From: Dryococelus australis
Lineage: Eukaryota; Arthropoda; Insecta; Phasmatodea; Phasmatidae
Direction of reading: 5' to 3'
Length of the DNA: 64,000 bases
Assembly (NCBI GenBank): GCA_029891345.1
Contig: CM057000.1
Coordinates: forward strand, 126,765,338-126,829,337
In this document: positions 42,722-53,690 of the stretch, one piece after another
Numbering within the stretch: the first letter of the stretch is position 1
How the letters are laid out: every line of letters begins with the position of its first letter
The notes under the pieces: generated by a model
The model's database searches: none
Told to the model about the DNA's origin: nothing
Seen by the model: the letters and a program-made list of their open reading frames with translations, nothing else
Program-made: the position numbers and the translations under genes

Positions 42722-42928
42722 GATGGGTATTCAGGTACTGGTACGGTGCATCTTTTTTAATATAGGTATTGATGTTTTTGCAACACATTTTTATTCGCCC
42801 AAGAGAAACTAATAATTATAAATATAATTTTCTCTCGGGCGAATAAAAATGTTTTGACCAAAACATCAATACCGATTTTAAAATAGATTCAGGATGCCAG
42901 TATCCGAGTACCGATTGTTAAATATCGC
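42722..42928. mobile_element. Fold-back element (large hairpin)
   Basis: GGTATTGATGTTTTTGC...CATTTTTATTCGCCCAAGAGAAA at about 42763-42809 pairs with TTCTCTCGGGCGAATAAAAATG...CATCAATACC at about 42831-42873. Weaker pairing extends outward (GGTACTGGTACGGTGCATC with GATGCCAGTATCCGAGTACC) to arms of about 80-90 bp around an AT-rich loop. Typical of a short fold-back MITE. Confidence 0.8.
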
Positions 42929-44723
42929 CGATACATAATTAATATGTTATGTAAATTATATAGATCACATGGCATGTGATTTATTTGGCAAAGTTAATTA
43001 AGCGCATAAATACTTGGGCTCCCATATTCCGACATTTCCGTTTTTTCGGTGCTATATTTTGAAAGACATGATAATTTGACTATGAATATTTACACTTTTG
43101 TGGGCCTTTTTATAAGTCTCTTTCATATAATGAAATAAATATAAGCATCGTTTAATGGTTTTAAAGTAAACCACGAGTCTTTTCCGGTTGGTAATGATGT
43201 TCTCTTGCATTTTGAACGAAGTGTACGGGAAGGGCCTTCTCGTATCTCTATTGATTCCCCTCCTGCGCTTTTACGGGGCGACCGTGAAGCACGAGCGCTC
43301 TTACCACCTCCACACGGGCTACACTTTATTTGGCGCACAGTATGTATGATACTCTGGGCTGTTTCCTAGATAAATCGTCTAATTACCACGGCCGTTTTAT
43401 AACTCAGTTTGTATTAAAGTACTGTTACATGTCTCTGGTCCGCTCCGCTGAACTTGGCCCACCCTGCGCGAGCGAGCAAAGAGGGCAGAGAGCCGTGTTT
43501 TGAATGGCAGGCGAGCGATAATCCAACCAGTGTTTTGAGTTCTGAAGACATTCTACCGCGATAACCCTTTTGGTGGGTCACCACTCCTGACCTTCGGCGG
43601 ATAGGATTCCTGCGTTTATCCGAAGAACGCTACGGACAAGTGTCTTCGTTCTCTCAGCGCGACTCGGGGTGCGTTGAACATTCCAGATGGTCAGGGCGAC
43701 CGATATAAAATGGTGTGCAGGCCTCCGAGTCGAGCTGTTGTCGAGTGAATGAGTGGCTTGGTTCCAAGCGATAGACGGCGAGTGGCGAGAGGAGTAACCA
43801 GCGGAAGGGAAATCTGTGACTTCGAGTATAAAGTAGTGATGAGTGCGACTGGCACGGTGGAGGACTGTTGGACTGGATGCGTGAGTGAAAGACATTACAA
43901 GTGATGACAACTTATAGACTGAACACGTGTTATTGATGAGTATGTGTTAATTGTCTGTAAACAAACATAGACATTAAGGACTTTAATTAGAGTTGAAATA
44001 GAAATTAAATATCGCGCTTACTCTTAAATAAAGAGAGTAAAAGTGGAGCCAGGTAATTTAAAACTGTAAATAATAGCTGTGAGAATACATTAGAATTCTA
44101 ATTTAGTTCTTATATTTATATTAAGACCTCCATCCCTCACGAACTAAGCCACTCCCCCCAGTCCCGTTCAACGGTAACTTATTTAAATTTTTGTTCATTC
44201 ATTTGTATATTCCTCATACGTTATAATTATTAATTTTATACTCAATAGAAACGAAAACCGAGAAAATAGTTATATTTTAATAGTAGAACATAGAATGTTA
44301 TGTTATTAATTTTCTAAATATATTTAATATTTGATATGTTTTTAAGTGCAATATTGAGGTTTCCAGGAATGCAATGTTGAAAACATATTTAGTTCTGGCG
44401 TTATCTTCCAGAATTGTTTATCTTTTGTTTGCACGCAGTGGAATGATACCTACTCAGTAGACCGAAAGTAGATCTTTGCCATAGCTTAAGATAGGGGAAC
44501 TGTAAACCCGTATATAATACACTAGAAATTACACAAAACATATTCTGAACATTGAATTTTTTAAGAAGACAATAAAATTTAAATACAAATTTGATACTTC
44601 GCTGCCAATATTGCTGTAGAGCTTCGTCATCGTCTACAGTAAAATACATAAGCAGTCACAGATGGAAGGGAATAACTTTCCCAATAACTAGTCCAGAGGC
44701 ACTGTGTTATCGTCGAACTAGGT
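42929..44723. other. Intergenic DNA with a GC-rich patch
   Basis: The GC-richer stretch (about 43180-43920) has overlapping minus frames (71 and 110 codons) without domains. It might be part of a long terminal repeat or an unannotated exon; neither is supported. Confidence 0.35.
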
Positions 44724-45860
44724 GAATAGTCAATTCACGGTTCTGAAGCCCTGCTATAGTTATATTTCCAGTATATTTCTCCGTCTCATCAAACAGAGCT
44801 TCATCGAGTCTAGAAAATCACACCAAAGTGGCAGTGCACCGTACTCATTCACATTTAGTGTAATCATATTTTGCACAGTAAATTTTTTCTTACTAGGCAT
44901 TACCAACACACCTATTTTATCTGTGTTATTATTCATATTATAGGCTATTCACGATAAAATGAGCACTTTTGAAAGCATTCCTTAAGATCTACTTGTATGT
45001 GCACATTGTGTATTCTTCCGCCTTATGTAAGATTAACATTGTCATGGGCGTCATAACTTTATTCATGCGTCGGTCAAGTGAAAGTGTTAGAATTTTAGAA
45101 AAGTTAATATTTTAAAAATCTGCTCACTTTTACACTTCGATGCATTAAAAAAACAGAAAGCGAAAGAAATGATTTAAGTTAGCAGAAATGATTACCTGAC
45201 ACTTTTTATTCGATGTTAAGATACTTTCCCATTCATCGTTACCAACTTAACTGGGCTCATGTTACTCAGGGCGCACGTTAAAATATATGCAGGTAGGAGC
45301 AGTGATTTTTTTCTAATGTTGATTTCGAAAGTGCTCACTTTATCGTGGATGGCCTTCAATTATAAATTAAATAATTCAATTTATATATAATTTATATGTA
45401 AACGTTCAATTTAACCCGTTCAGTCCCGAATTTACTTTTAGGCTCGAATGTTGCATCGTTATAATATTTTAAGGGTACTGTACTTGTGTCAGCGTGCTTC
45501 TCGCAACCAGTGAACAACATACTGCGTGTTCGTTGGTGTCAGCGTTAACCATTCACAAACGAGAGTTGCAGAAACATCTACGAATCAGATTACTTACGAG
45601 GAATACGCTCATAACACCGTCCACTGATTCCATGTTGTGTACAGTACTGACAATAAATACCTGTTACGAGCAACACGTCCTCGAATATGGGCACGGAGAC
45701 TGAAAGGGTTAATAACAGATAAGTTATTTTTAAGGTTAACACGAGAGTAAAACTCTTCTGACACACGACGTATTTAAGAAACAACCAACCACGTCGTACA
45801 TGGGGTGAGTTTTCAAAGGTTTTGTCCAGAAAGTGTGAAGTTAACTTGAACAGACTGTAG
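44724..45860 (+). mobile_element. MITE-B copy 2, split by MITE-A copy i
   Basis: Left end ATAGTCAATTCACGGTTCTG, right end GTGTGAAGTTAACTTGAACAGACTGTAG. Interior shared with copy 1: GTCTAGAAAATCACACCAAAG, ACACACCTATTTTATCTGTG, and ATGGGGTGAG...CAGAAAGTGTGAAG. MITE-A copy i (44941-45357) is inserted within it. Confidence 0.6.
44941..45357 (+). mobile_element. MITE-A copy i
   Basis: Starts TAGGCTATTCACGATAAAATGAGCACTTTTG and ends GTGCTCACTTTATCGTGGATGGCC; about 417 bp. Nested in MITE-B copy 2. Confidence 0.85.
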
Positions 45861-46224
45861 CAGGCGTCTGGGGCTAACGCGACGACGATTCCCAAGAAGT
45901 TTTGAGGCGTGCCCTGGAGCTCGGCTAGCTCGACGCCGAGGACTACGTAAACTCCAACACGGGAAGCCGGACGGACGACAACTCCGCAAGGAAGTTGGTA
46001 ACGGGCAGGCGTCGCCTCTGGCCGTCTCAGGGTCTTGTTTTCTTGCCTCTCGAGGGCTCGGCCTGAGTCGACGGCCCGCAGTCGCCCTGGACGTCGCGGC
46101 GGCCTCGGGCGGGATTTCGGACTAGTTGACAGATCAAAGCGGTGCGCGCGGGGAATTACACTACTGTCCTCTTCGTTAGTCATCTCCTCCGAGAAGGAAC
46201 ACTCCGCTCCTGAGTCCTGGGCGT
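45860..46224 (-). other. GC-rich open stretch with splice-acceptor-like edge, possible host exon
   Basis: On minus, TGTGTTACAG ends at 46225 and is followed by an open frame: DAQDSGAECSFSEEMTNEED, then a Pro/Arg-rich part with RPRPPRRPGRLRAVDSGRAL. It is markedly GC-rich compared with the surroundings. The frame runs on into MITE-B, so any exon must end before about 45860. No domain recognised. It may instead be a repeat or pseudogene. Confidence 0.25.
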
Positions 46225-46339
46225 CTGTAACACAAGCAGATACTAGCAATTAGTCATCGCACTGTCGTCTGAGACCTGGTGGACTGCCGTAAAACTGCAC
46301 CTCATTACCACGTTCCGACCCAGTGTACACAAATGTGTA

Positions 46340-46757
46340 CATCACACGATAAAATGAGCGCTTTTGAAAACCCTGCTAACGATTTACTTGTATGCACGTT
46401 GTCTATTTTTCCACCCTATGGAACGTTAACATTGCCATGTGCCTCGTCTCTTTATTCATGCGTAGGTCAGTTGAAACTGTGAAATTACTAGAAAAGTATA
46501 TATTTTACAAATCTGGTGATTTTTACACTCTGGTGCATTAAAAAAAACGGACGGCGAAAAAAAAAATTTAAGTTGTCACAAATGGTCGCCTAACACTTTT
46601 TGTTAGACGTTAAGATATGGAACTACTTCCAATCTATCGTTGCCAACTTTACTGGCACATTCCACTCAGTGCGCCCGTTGAAATAAATGCAGGCCGAGGC
46701 AGTGACTTTTTTCTAACGTTGAATTCAAAAGTGCTCACTTTATCGTAAACAGCCTTT
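46340..46757 (+). mobile_element. MITE-A copy j
   Basis: Left end slightly degraded (ACATCACACGATAAAATGAGC), right end GTGCTCACTTTATCGTAAACAGCC; body as in the other copies. Confidence 0.8.
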
Positions 46758-47039
46758 ATATAAATTTCGGTTTTCACTGGACACTGCGAAGCTCAATGAC
46801 CAATAATCTTGCCTGTGGGTAAATGATTCGCAAAAGTGGTTCATATAACTGTAGCTAAACTTATAGTTTACAGCTCATTGGCCGTGACAACGAAACAAGG
46901 GTTATGTCCACTCAAGTACAGCACGCATCATAAAAAAATTTTGTTCGCAACACTTGAAACCGTTAATTAAAGTGGGTCTGTTAGGATTTTAATTATAATT
47001 GAAGCACATGCATAGAAGGGGAAAAAAGCCTTGTACAAC

Positions 47040-47313
47040 AGGGACCGCGGTGGTGTAGTGGTTAGACTACTCGCCTCCCACCAAGATGAACCGGGTTCAA
47101 TTCCCAGCGGATTCGCCCCCCCCCCCCCCCAGACTTTCGTACGTGGGACTCGTGCCGGACGATGCCGCTGGTCCGCAGATTTTCTCGCTGATCTCCCGTT
47201 TCCCTCGCCCTTTCATCCCGGCGCTGCTCCATACCCATCTCACTACACCCTCATCGGTTTTGAAGACCCCGATGCCAAGGTCCACCCAAATCACTGCACT
47301 CACTCGTTCACTC
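47040..47313 (+). mobile_element. tRNA-derived SINE-1, copy 2
   Basis: GGGACCGCGGTGGTGTAGTGG, then TTAGACTACTCGCC (A box) and GGGTTCAATTCCC (B box). Body CGTGCCGGACGATGCCGCTGG. Flanked by CTTGTACAACA and CTTGTATAGCA. A C run of about 14 interrupts the body. Confidence 0.9.
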
Positions 47314-47399
47314 TTGTATAGCAAAAAGTTACCTCTTTCCTTTTAAAATAATTTTGATGAACTTGTTAAAAGTTTCCACTTTAGGCATACCTTGAAGAC

Positions 47400-47545
47400 T
47401 TCTTGATACAGATATCACTACAGATGGGATCACAAACATATGCATCAACACTGAGACACTTACCAATATAAATGCCTTTAGCTGGGACTCGAACCCAGAA
47501 CTTCTCGTACCGTACGTTCGTATGAAACCAGCTGCATTACGTAGG
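47400..47545 (-). mobile_element. Possible SINE-2 copy 2
   Basis: On minus, GAAGTTCTGGGTTCGAGTCCC followed by AGCTAAAGGCATT parallels GAAGCTCTGGGTTCTAATCCC plus TAGTAAGGCATG of copy 1. It has a good B box; A box and ends are unclear. Confidence 0.45.
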
Positions 47546-48771
47546 TAGCATATGGACCATCAAATTCAGTTGTAACACGTCTGATTTTTTGGTAGACAGA
47601 GTTTAATAACTGGAGATATTTACGGGGCCATAATTTTCAAAAAATTACGTGAGTCATTTAAATAATGTAAGTTTACATGGTCTTTTGTAATTTTACTTGT
47701 GTGCAAAATTCGATTGTAATCAGTTGATTGGTTCCCAAAACAGGATATGAATGTTCCATATTCTTAGAAGGCACTGTGTTATAAAAAGGCAAGCAAAAAA
47801 TACTCATAAACAATTATTATTTCAGGAGTCTGGTGGATGCTGTTAGCATACAAAATTTGCTTGAATTTTGTTAAATTATTTAATATATATTATTATATGT
47901 TACATAAAAATCTGAAGTATTTATATTGCCGCCAATAAAAAAAAACCTGACCAAATTAATATGTTTAAGTTTACGTGGCCTATTGTAGTACTTTCTGTTT
48001 GCAAAACATGGATAAAATCGGTTAATTCTTTCCCGAGGTATTACGTGAAAACTTTTTCATGGAACAAGAGTAACAACTTACCTGTAAATAAAGGGTTTGG
48101 GAGGTTTTTTTCATACTACACGGTGCCTGTTTGTTTTTAGGGGAAACGAATTATTAATATTTATTCTCTAATGCAACTTCTTACGTCAACTTCCTTAGTT
48201 ATATTGCTTGGATTATAAGAAATACGTACATGATGAAAAATGCGCCCTCTAATTATACGGTTTGGTCGAAATAAAGTTAAAATGCCGGGAGGGAGGGGGG
48301 GGGGGGTGGTCCATCCCACTCGTAAACTGATACACACTATTCTCTGGAATCGCTATTGTTACCGGTGCACTTGATATTGGCCACGCCCTCTAACATAGAA
48401 AACCATTAACAGCCATTTGTTAAGACAACATAGGTGCGTTCTGTGTGTTGACAGGCGACGTACAGACATATAGTGAAGCAAACTGCCGCAACCCATAAAA
48501 TGTTCTTGTATCTACTGGTGCATACACACGTTTCACACTCAACCTGTCGAGAATGATGATTGTTTAAACGTGCTCCCAGTATGTTTACCTACGAATCACG
48601 TCATACCACGGACGAGGGAAAAATAGTACTTTAAAGTTACCACGCATGCTGTAATAATTATTTTGGAAACCTCCTATATAGTTAAAAGTTGCTTTTTAAG
48701 ACTGCTGTCGCTTAAAACACACTAGTCTGACATGAGTCAAACTGTGATAAATGTCTCTAATGAACTTTGCT
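47546..48771. other. Intergenic DNA, no supported gene
   Basis: AT-rich with a G run at about 48288-48307; no recognised gene or repeat. Confidence 0.4.
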
Positions 48772-49854
48772 AATGGCCGTTCACGGTAAAATGAGCATTT
48801 TTGAAAGCCCTGGTTACGAGATACTGGTACGCACGTTGTGTATTCTTCCGCCTTATGTAAAATTAATATTGCCATGGGCCTCATCACTTTATTCACGCGT
48901 TGGTCAACCGAAACTGTGAAATTATTATAAAAGTTAATATTTTACTAATCTGCTAATTTTTACACTTAGGGGCATTAAAAAAAAATCTGCAAACGGAAAA
49001 TAAATCATTTAAGTTAGCACAAATAGTTACCCAACACTTTTTATTCAAAGTTAATATATGGAACTACTTTCCCTCCATCGTTACCAACATTACTGGGCGA
49101 ATGTCACTCTGTCCATCCGTTTAAATACACTGTAAAATATTGTGCAATTTTACACTAATGTACGTGGCAGCACAATCTCCACTCATGTTCGTGTATTTTT
49201 ACATGTACATGTGTATGTGTACTTTTACTGTGTCTCTCGTGTATATTTACAAATACAACGCCAGTGTAGTTTCTTGTTATTCGTTTTACTAATAATTATG
49301 TTCAATCACACGTACTCAGTATGTGTCAGTTTACATTTTTGTTGCCAATATCAAGCCATATAATGTAAATCTACACAAACTTCGTAAGTGTAATTTTATC
49401 ATACCTGTCAGTTTCTTTTACTAATCATCACATTAAATCACATGTACTCTATACGTGTTATTTTACTGCTACTAATTTTCTACCACACACTGTAAATTAA
49501 CACAATCATTGTTATGGTAATTTTACTGCACCATTCTGTTACTGTTTAATGTTCATCATACCCAATTACATGCACACTGTAGGTGTAATTTTACCACATC
49601 AGTCTGCAATTTTCCTTTATTATGATAATAAATAACATTCACTCCGTGCATGTATATTTTGACTATATAAATTATAGATTTCCTGCCACCTGTTGTAAAT
49701 GTACACAAATATGGTCATTGTAATTTCACCTCTGTGTATTTTTTCACTAACAAAAAAGTAAAATCGCAGATTTACTGCAATTGTAATTACAAAATTTCTG
49801 TACATTAACAGAGTTATAAAAGTTATCTTCAAAATGGGGATAACGAATGGCTTC

Positions 49855-49855
<1 letters not shown>

Positions 49856-49912
<57 letters not shown>
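49856..49912. repeat. (TA)n microsatellite
   Basis: Perfect TA repeat inside the 3.42-kb insertion. Confidence 0.95.
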
Positions 49913-49916
<4 letters not shown>

Positions 49917-50045
49917 GATTCACGATAACTTCGGTCTTTTCTGAAGCCCTGCTACTAAATTTATACTTTTGGTTACTGATAACGTATCCTTCCGCTACAC
50001 GTAAACATAAACACTGCCATGTGACTTCTACTTTTATAACTGCCA
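49913..50045 (+). mobile_element. MITE-B/A-like 5' fragment
   Basis: TAGTTGATTCACGATAACTTCGG followed by TTTTCTGAAGCCCTGCTACT and CTTCCGCTACACGTAAAC resembles the left parts of MITE-B and MITE-A. No right end found. Directly follows the TA repeat. Confidence 0.45.
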
Positions 50046-51934
50046 AAGGCGTTGGTTGCTGTTTACAGCTGTTAAAAAAACCATGTCATATTGCAGAAAC
50101 CATTTCCTATGAATGTTCGCAATTTAGGCCTATAACAATATTTAAGTCAGCTATATAACTGTTTGTTACAACTATATAACACGTTACGCATAATACACAT
50201 TAATATTTTGCCACGACGGTGTTTGTTACAACTGTGGCGGAAACAACAGTATTATTTAACCTATTGTAATTAATATGAGTTTGGAATAAAAATTAAAACG
50301 AAGGGACAACCAGTCCAACGAAACGACACAGTAGATTAAAAGCACCCAACTCGTGTCGCTTATTTATTGTAAGTAGTATTGACAAACGTAAACGATAGTG
50401 GTGAACATGCAAACATATAATCCTACCGTCACATTTATTCCTCTAATATTTACATGCGTTGGTACTTACTGGTTTGTAGGTTAATTTTATTATGTATTTA
50501 AATTTGTCTGGTTGGTCTTAATATTTTGTTAGAATTTTTGCAGACTTCAAATCACAGAAACGTAACCTCATTACACAACTGTTTTTTTTAGACCTAGCGC
50601 AAAGGTACAACATTGTTATAAGCATGTGTGAATGTAAATAATTAACTTCGTCATAACATCAGTTCATAGTTAAAATTTATAAATTTTGCACATATTTGAA
50701 ATCCACACACATGCCCGGCTTGCGTAACGATTACAACGCAGCCACCGCTCCCTAGCATACGCAACGATCACAACACATTTCATTCTGCCGTGGAAAAACA
50801 TGTTGATCACAACATTGTAACTTGCCTAGGATGTTTAAAAAACACGAGCACGAACTTGAGCTTCATTCAGGAACACGCCGTGTCATTGACATGTCGCCAC
50901 ATCACTGCCAGTCGTAAAGCATTTGGGTGTAATCACCCGCCATATTGGGACAAACGCGAGTCTAGGGGAAGGAGATAAAATTCTAGATTGTAAGCGTCGC
51001 GCCATTGCATCGCATCTAAATAACATATAATAGGCATTCAATCAATAAAATCTCGTTTCAGCTGTAAATTACAATTTCAAACATCATTATTATTGCTGTA
51101 ATTAGTTTAAAATGTGCTGACATTAGAAATAACCAAATGTATACTCTTCCTGCTACACACGTGGTACGAACTTCCCGAGAGAGAAAGAAGAGCGAACGAA
51201 AGAGAGCGACATGCTCTGCTGCACTTATTGAGCCTTGGACGGAAAATAAACTCTAGAGCCTAGGCACGGTAATTTACGCTAATATTTTTAACAGCAGCAA
51301 TGAAATGTGTTTCCGCCAGTGCTACCTAACAATACAAATATATCAATTGGCAAAGTTTAATTTACAAATAGTATACATAAAAATGAGCTTAAAAAATATT
51401 GTAACTGTGAACTATTTCTTATCGGCCGTTGCCAACACATCGTTGCTCTCGCTGTTGTTAATTCGTATTTAATACGACATGAATATAACAAGTTATAGAA
51501 TATACTAAAAAGAATATTAATCTATTCAAGAATACTGTACTTTAACGTTAATCGCAGCGTTATATAATTCTGGAATACAAGGGATTGAACACAACATGTT
51601 GACATGTTACGCCTAAGGTGACTTTTAAAGGTTCGATTCCAAAAGGTCGAAGAAAGCGTGAATATAATATAGAATAGGTATAGTTATATACAAAAGCCAG
51701 CATATTACATCAGTGGGAGATAAGATTTCCTTTTGAACACACAGGAGTTCGAAGAAATTCTATTGCGTACCACCCGATCGCATGTTTTAAGCAAATAATT
51801 GTAGTTATATTTAAATTCGCACTAACATTAGTGTAAAATTACAAACACTGTACTCATTTTAGGAAATTACACATAAAAGTGTAAAGTTATCGTAAATTTG
51901 TTTGTGTAAATATACGCTACCGTACTTTCGAATT

Positions 51935-52470
51935 TGTAATTTTTCACCCAAATTAATGTCAATATACCAGTACATTTGTATTTTACTACTGTAAGACTGT
52001 ACTAAATTTTGAGTGAAATAGAAAAATATGTACTTTTACACTGATGTACGAGTTGATACAACATTGACATGGTTGTAAAAACACACAGACTTGGTGTTTT
52101 AGTGCCATGAATTAGTGTGCTTTTCACATACGTTCACATTTGTAATTTTACACCCTTTTTGATGTCAATATAAGAGTACGTTTATGTTTTTTTTTTTGAG
52201 TATGATTGTACTACCTAGTGAGTGAAATAGAAAAATATGTACTCTTACACTGATGTACATCTTACTATACAACATTGGCAGACTTGTAAAAATATACAGA
52301 TTTGGGTTTTAATACTTCATGTTCGTGGATTTTTACAGGTACCTTCAATTTGTAAATTTACGCCCCTCTTAACGGTGGTATACCACTACATTTGTGTTTT
52401 TTAAAATAGCAATGTACTTTGTTGTGAATAAAGTTGTACATTGCTGCAAATTTACACGTACTCTAGTTGT
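51935..52470. repeat. Subterminal tandem repeats of about 205 bp
   Basis: Units with TTTGTAATTTTACACCC...GATGTCAATATA...GAGTGAAATAGAAAAATATG followed by TACTYTTACACTGATGTAC start near 51939, 52139 and 52348; the third is degraded. Confidence 0.75.
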
Positions 52471-52984
52471 TTGTACAAATTACAAAGAGAAAATTTAAAA
52501 TTCCCAAAAGGTTGTAAGTGTATTTCTACACTTTTTTTTTTACAGTGCGTATGCAGGCAGGGGCAGTGACTTTTTTCAAACGTTCATTTCAAAAGTGCTC
52601 ACTTAGTTGCGAACAGCCTTTACAGACGTTTCATTAATAAAATTACAGGATTAACGGCAGAAAGTACCATAAGGTACACGCAGCACTACGAGAACACTGC
52701 ACGCCAGTTCACAGTCTTGCTCTTAGTGGCTATGGCGCTCTTGTAGCGCGTGCAAGTGTAACGCCATCTGCATCACTTGTGGACATCTTCAGCCGTCGTC
52801 GACGGCGCTGCTTGTATTTATGTTGCGCTGTGGCGGACTATGTTGGACAAGAGGTTGGCGCATCAAGTTTATATTTGGTTTCGTCGATTGGCTCTACTGC
52901 GGGTGAGACAGTCGCCTGCTTCGTCGTCGCGCTAGTAAATGACTTAAGGTCCTTGCACAATAAAAAAAAACTTTAGCATTTGAT

Positions 52985-53690
52985 ATTACATTTCATTTCC
53001 TTTGACGAAACCTCCAATACGCAATGCAATTGTAAAGTCGGAGTTGAGACAATTGAAAATAGGTTCTACGAGCTTTGTAAAAATGAGTATTTTTTAATGT
53101 ATATCATTGTTACATTATCCAAGAATGCATTTTACGTATCTTTTTTTTTATTTTTATATTGGCTTGGTAATTATATTAAAAGTTTATTTCAAAACAAAAA
53201 CTCATTTTTTAAATTTATTCAAAAGATCAATTCATGTATTTCTTCTTCGCACTATATTGATTTGCCATATATTATTTTTAGACAAGCTTGGTGTAATATA
53301 CCGAGGTGAAAATCACCCTGCAATAAAATAACACTCATTTCACGTAATCTCTGTTAGACTCTCGGCAAAATGGCTACTTGACTTTGACAGTCAAGGGTGC
53401 CTTGACTTTGACAGTCAAGAGTGCCTGACTTTCCCTTCGACAGTTCCATTCTCTCAAGTTCTATAAGAAAAATAAACATGTAATGCAAACGTAAAGTAAA
53501 ATCGTAACGCAAAAAGTTAAAATTTCCAATTGTGTAAGGGCCTTCACTCCTATGTAACTGTGGAGGGGATGGCGGTGTTGTCCTTGTTTCGTGGGGGACA
53601 TAAAGAAGGAAATGTTCGTTTTGATCCTTCGACTGGCTCACTTGACCGCGGAACTCTGCTGAGCAACTGCCGTTCGTGGTCAAAGGTACG
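52985..53690 (+). repeat. Repeat D, copy 1
   Basis: Matches the reverse complement of about 59130-59680: TTTGACGAAACC, GTAAAGTCRGAGTT, AAAAGTTTATTTCAAAACAAA, TCTGTTAGACTCTCGGCAAAATGG, and AGTTCCATTSTSYCAA. Within it CTTGACTTTGACAGTCAAG is duplicated in tandem (about 53379-53422). Frames of 74-109 codons here show no domain. Confidence 0.65.

Larger units (their letters stand above)
49128..52547. mobile_element. 3.42-kb non-coding DNA transposon with CACTGTAAAA ends
   Basis: Ends CACTGTAAAA and TTTTTACAGTG are inverted repeats. The position between AAATA and (CG)TATGCAGG is compatible with insertion at TA. Subterminal DNA at both ends has many TGTAAATTTACAC-like motifs, and the right end has tandem units of about 205 bp. 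No transposase frame is present, so it is non-autonomous, or its core was replaced. It contains a (TA)n tract (49856-49912) followed by a MITE-like fragment. Confidence 0.75.
48772..52622 (+). mobile_element. MITE-A copy k, split by a 3.42-kb insertion
   Basis: The left part 48772-49127 starts ATGGCCGTTCACGGTAAAATGAGC and ends CCGTTTAAATA. The right part resumes at 52550 with TATGCAGGCAGGGGCAGTGAC and ends GCGAACAGCCTTTA. Comparison with intact copy d (GTTTAAATATATGCAGG) shows that no MITE sequence was lost. Confidence 0.9.

Noticed and set aside
43360-44170. Possible solo LTR
   Set aside because: No clear TG...CA ends, target duplication or second copy in the window.
45590-46249. Single 219-codon minus gene
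   Set aside because: Its 3' half reads through the MITE-B right end, so the full frame cannot be a real protein; only the GC-rich upstream part is kept as a weak candidate.
52779-52976. 65-codon frame ending in an A-rich tract, possible retroposed transcript
   Set aside because: No domain, no flanking duplication seen, and the A-rich tail is short.
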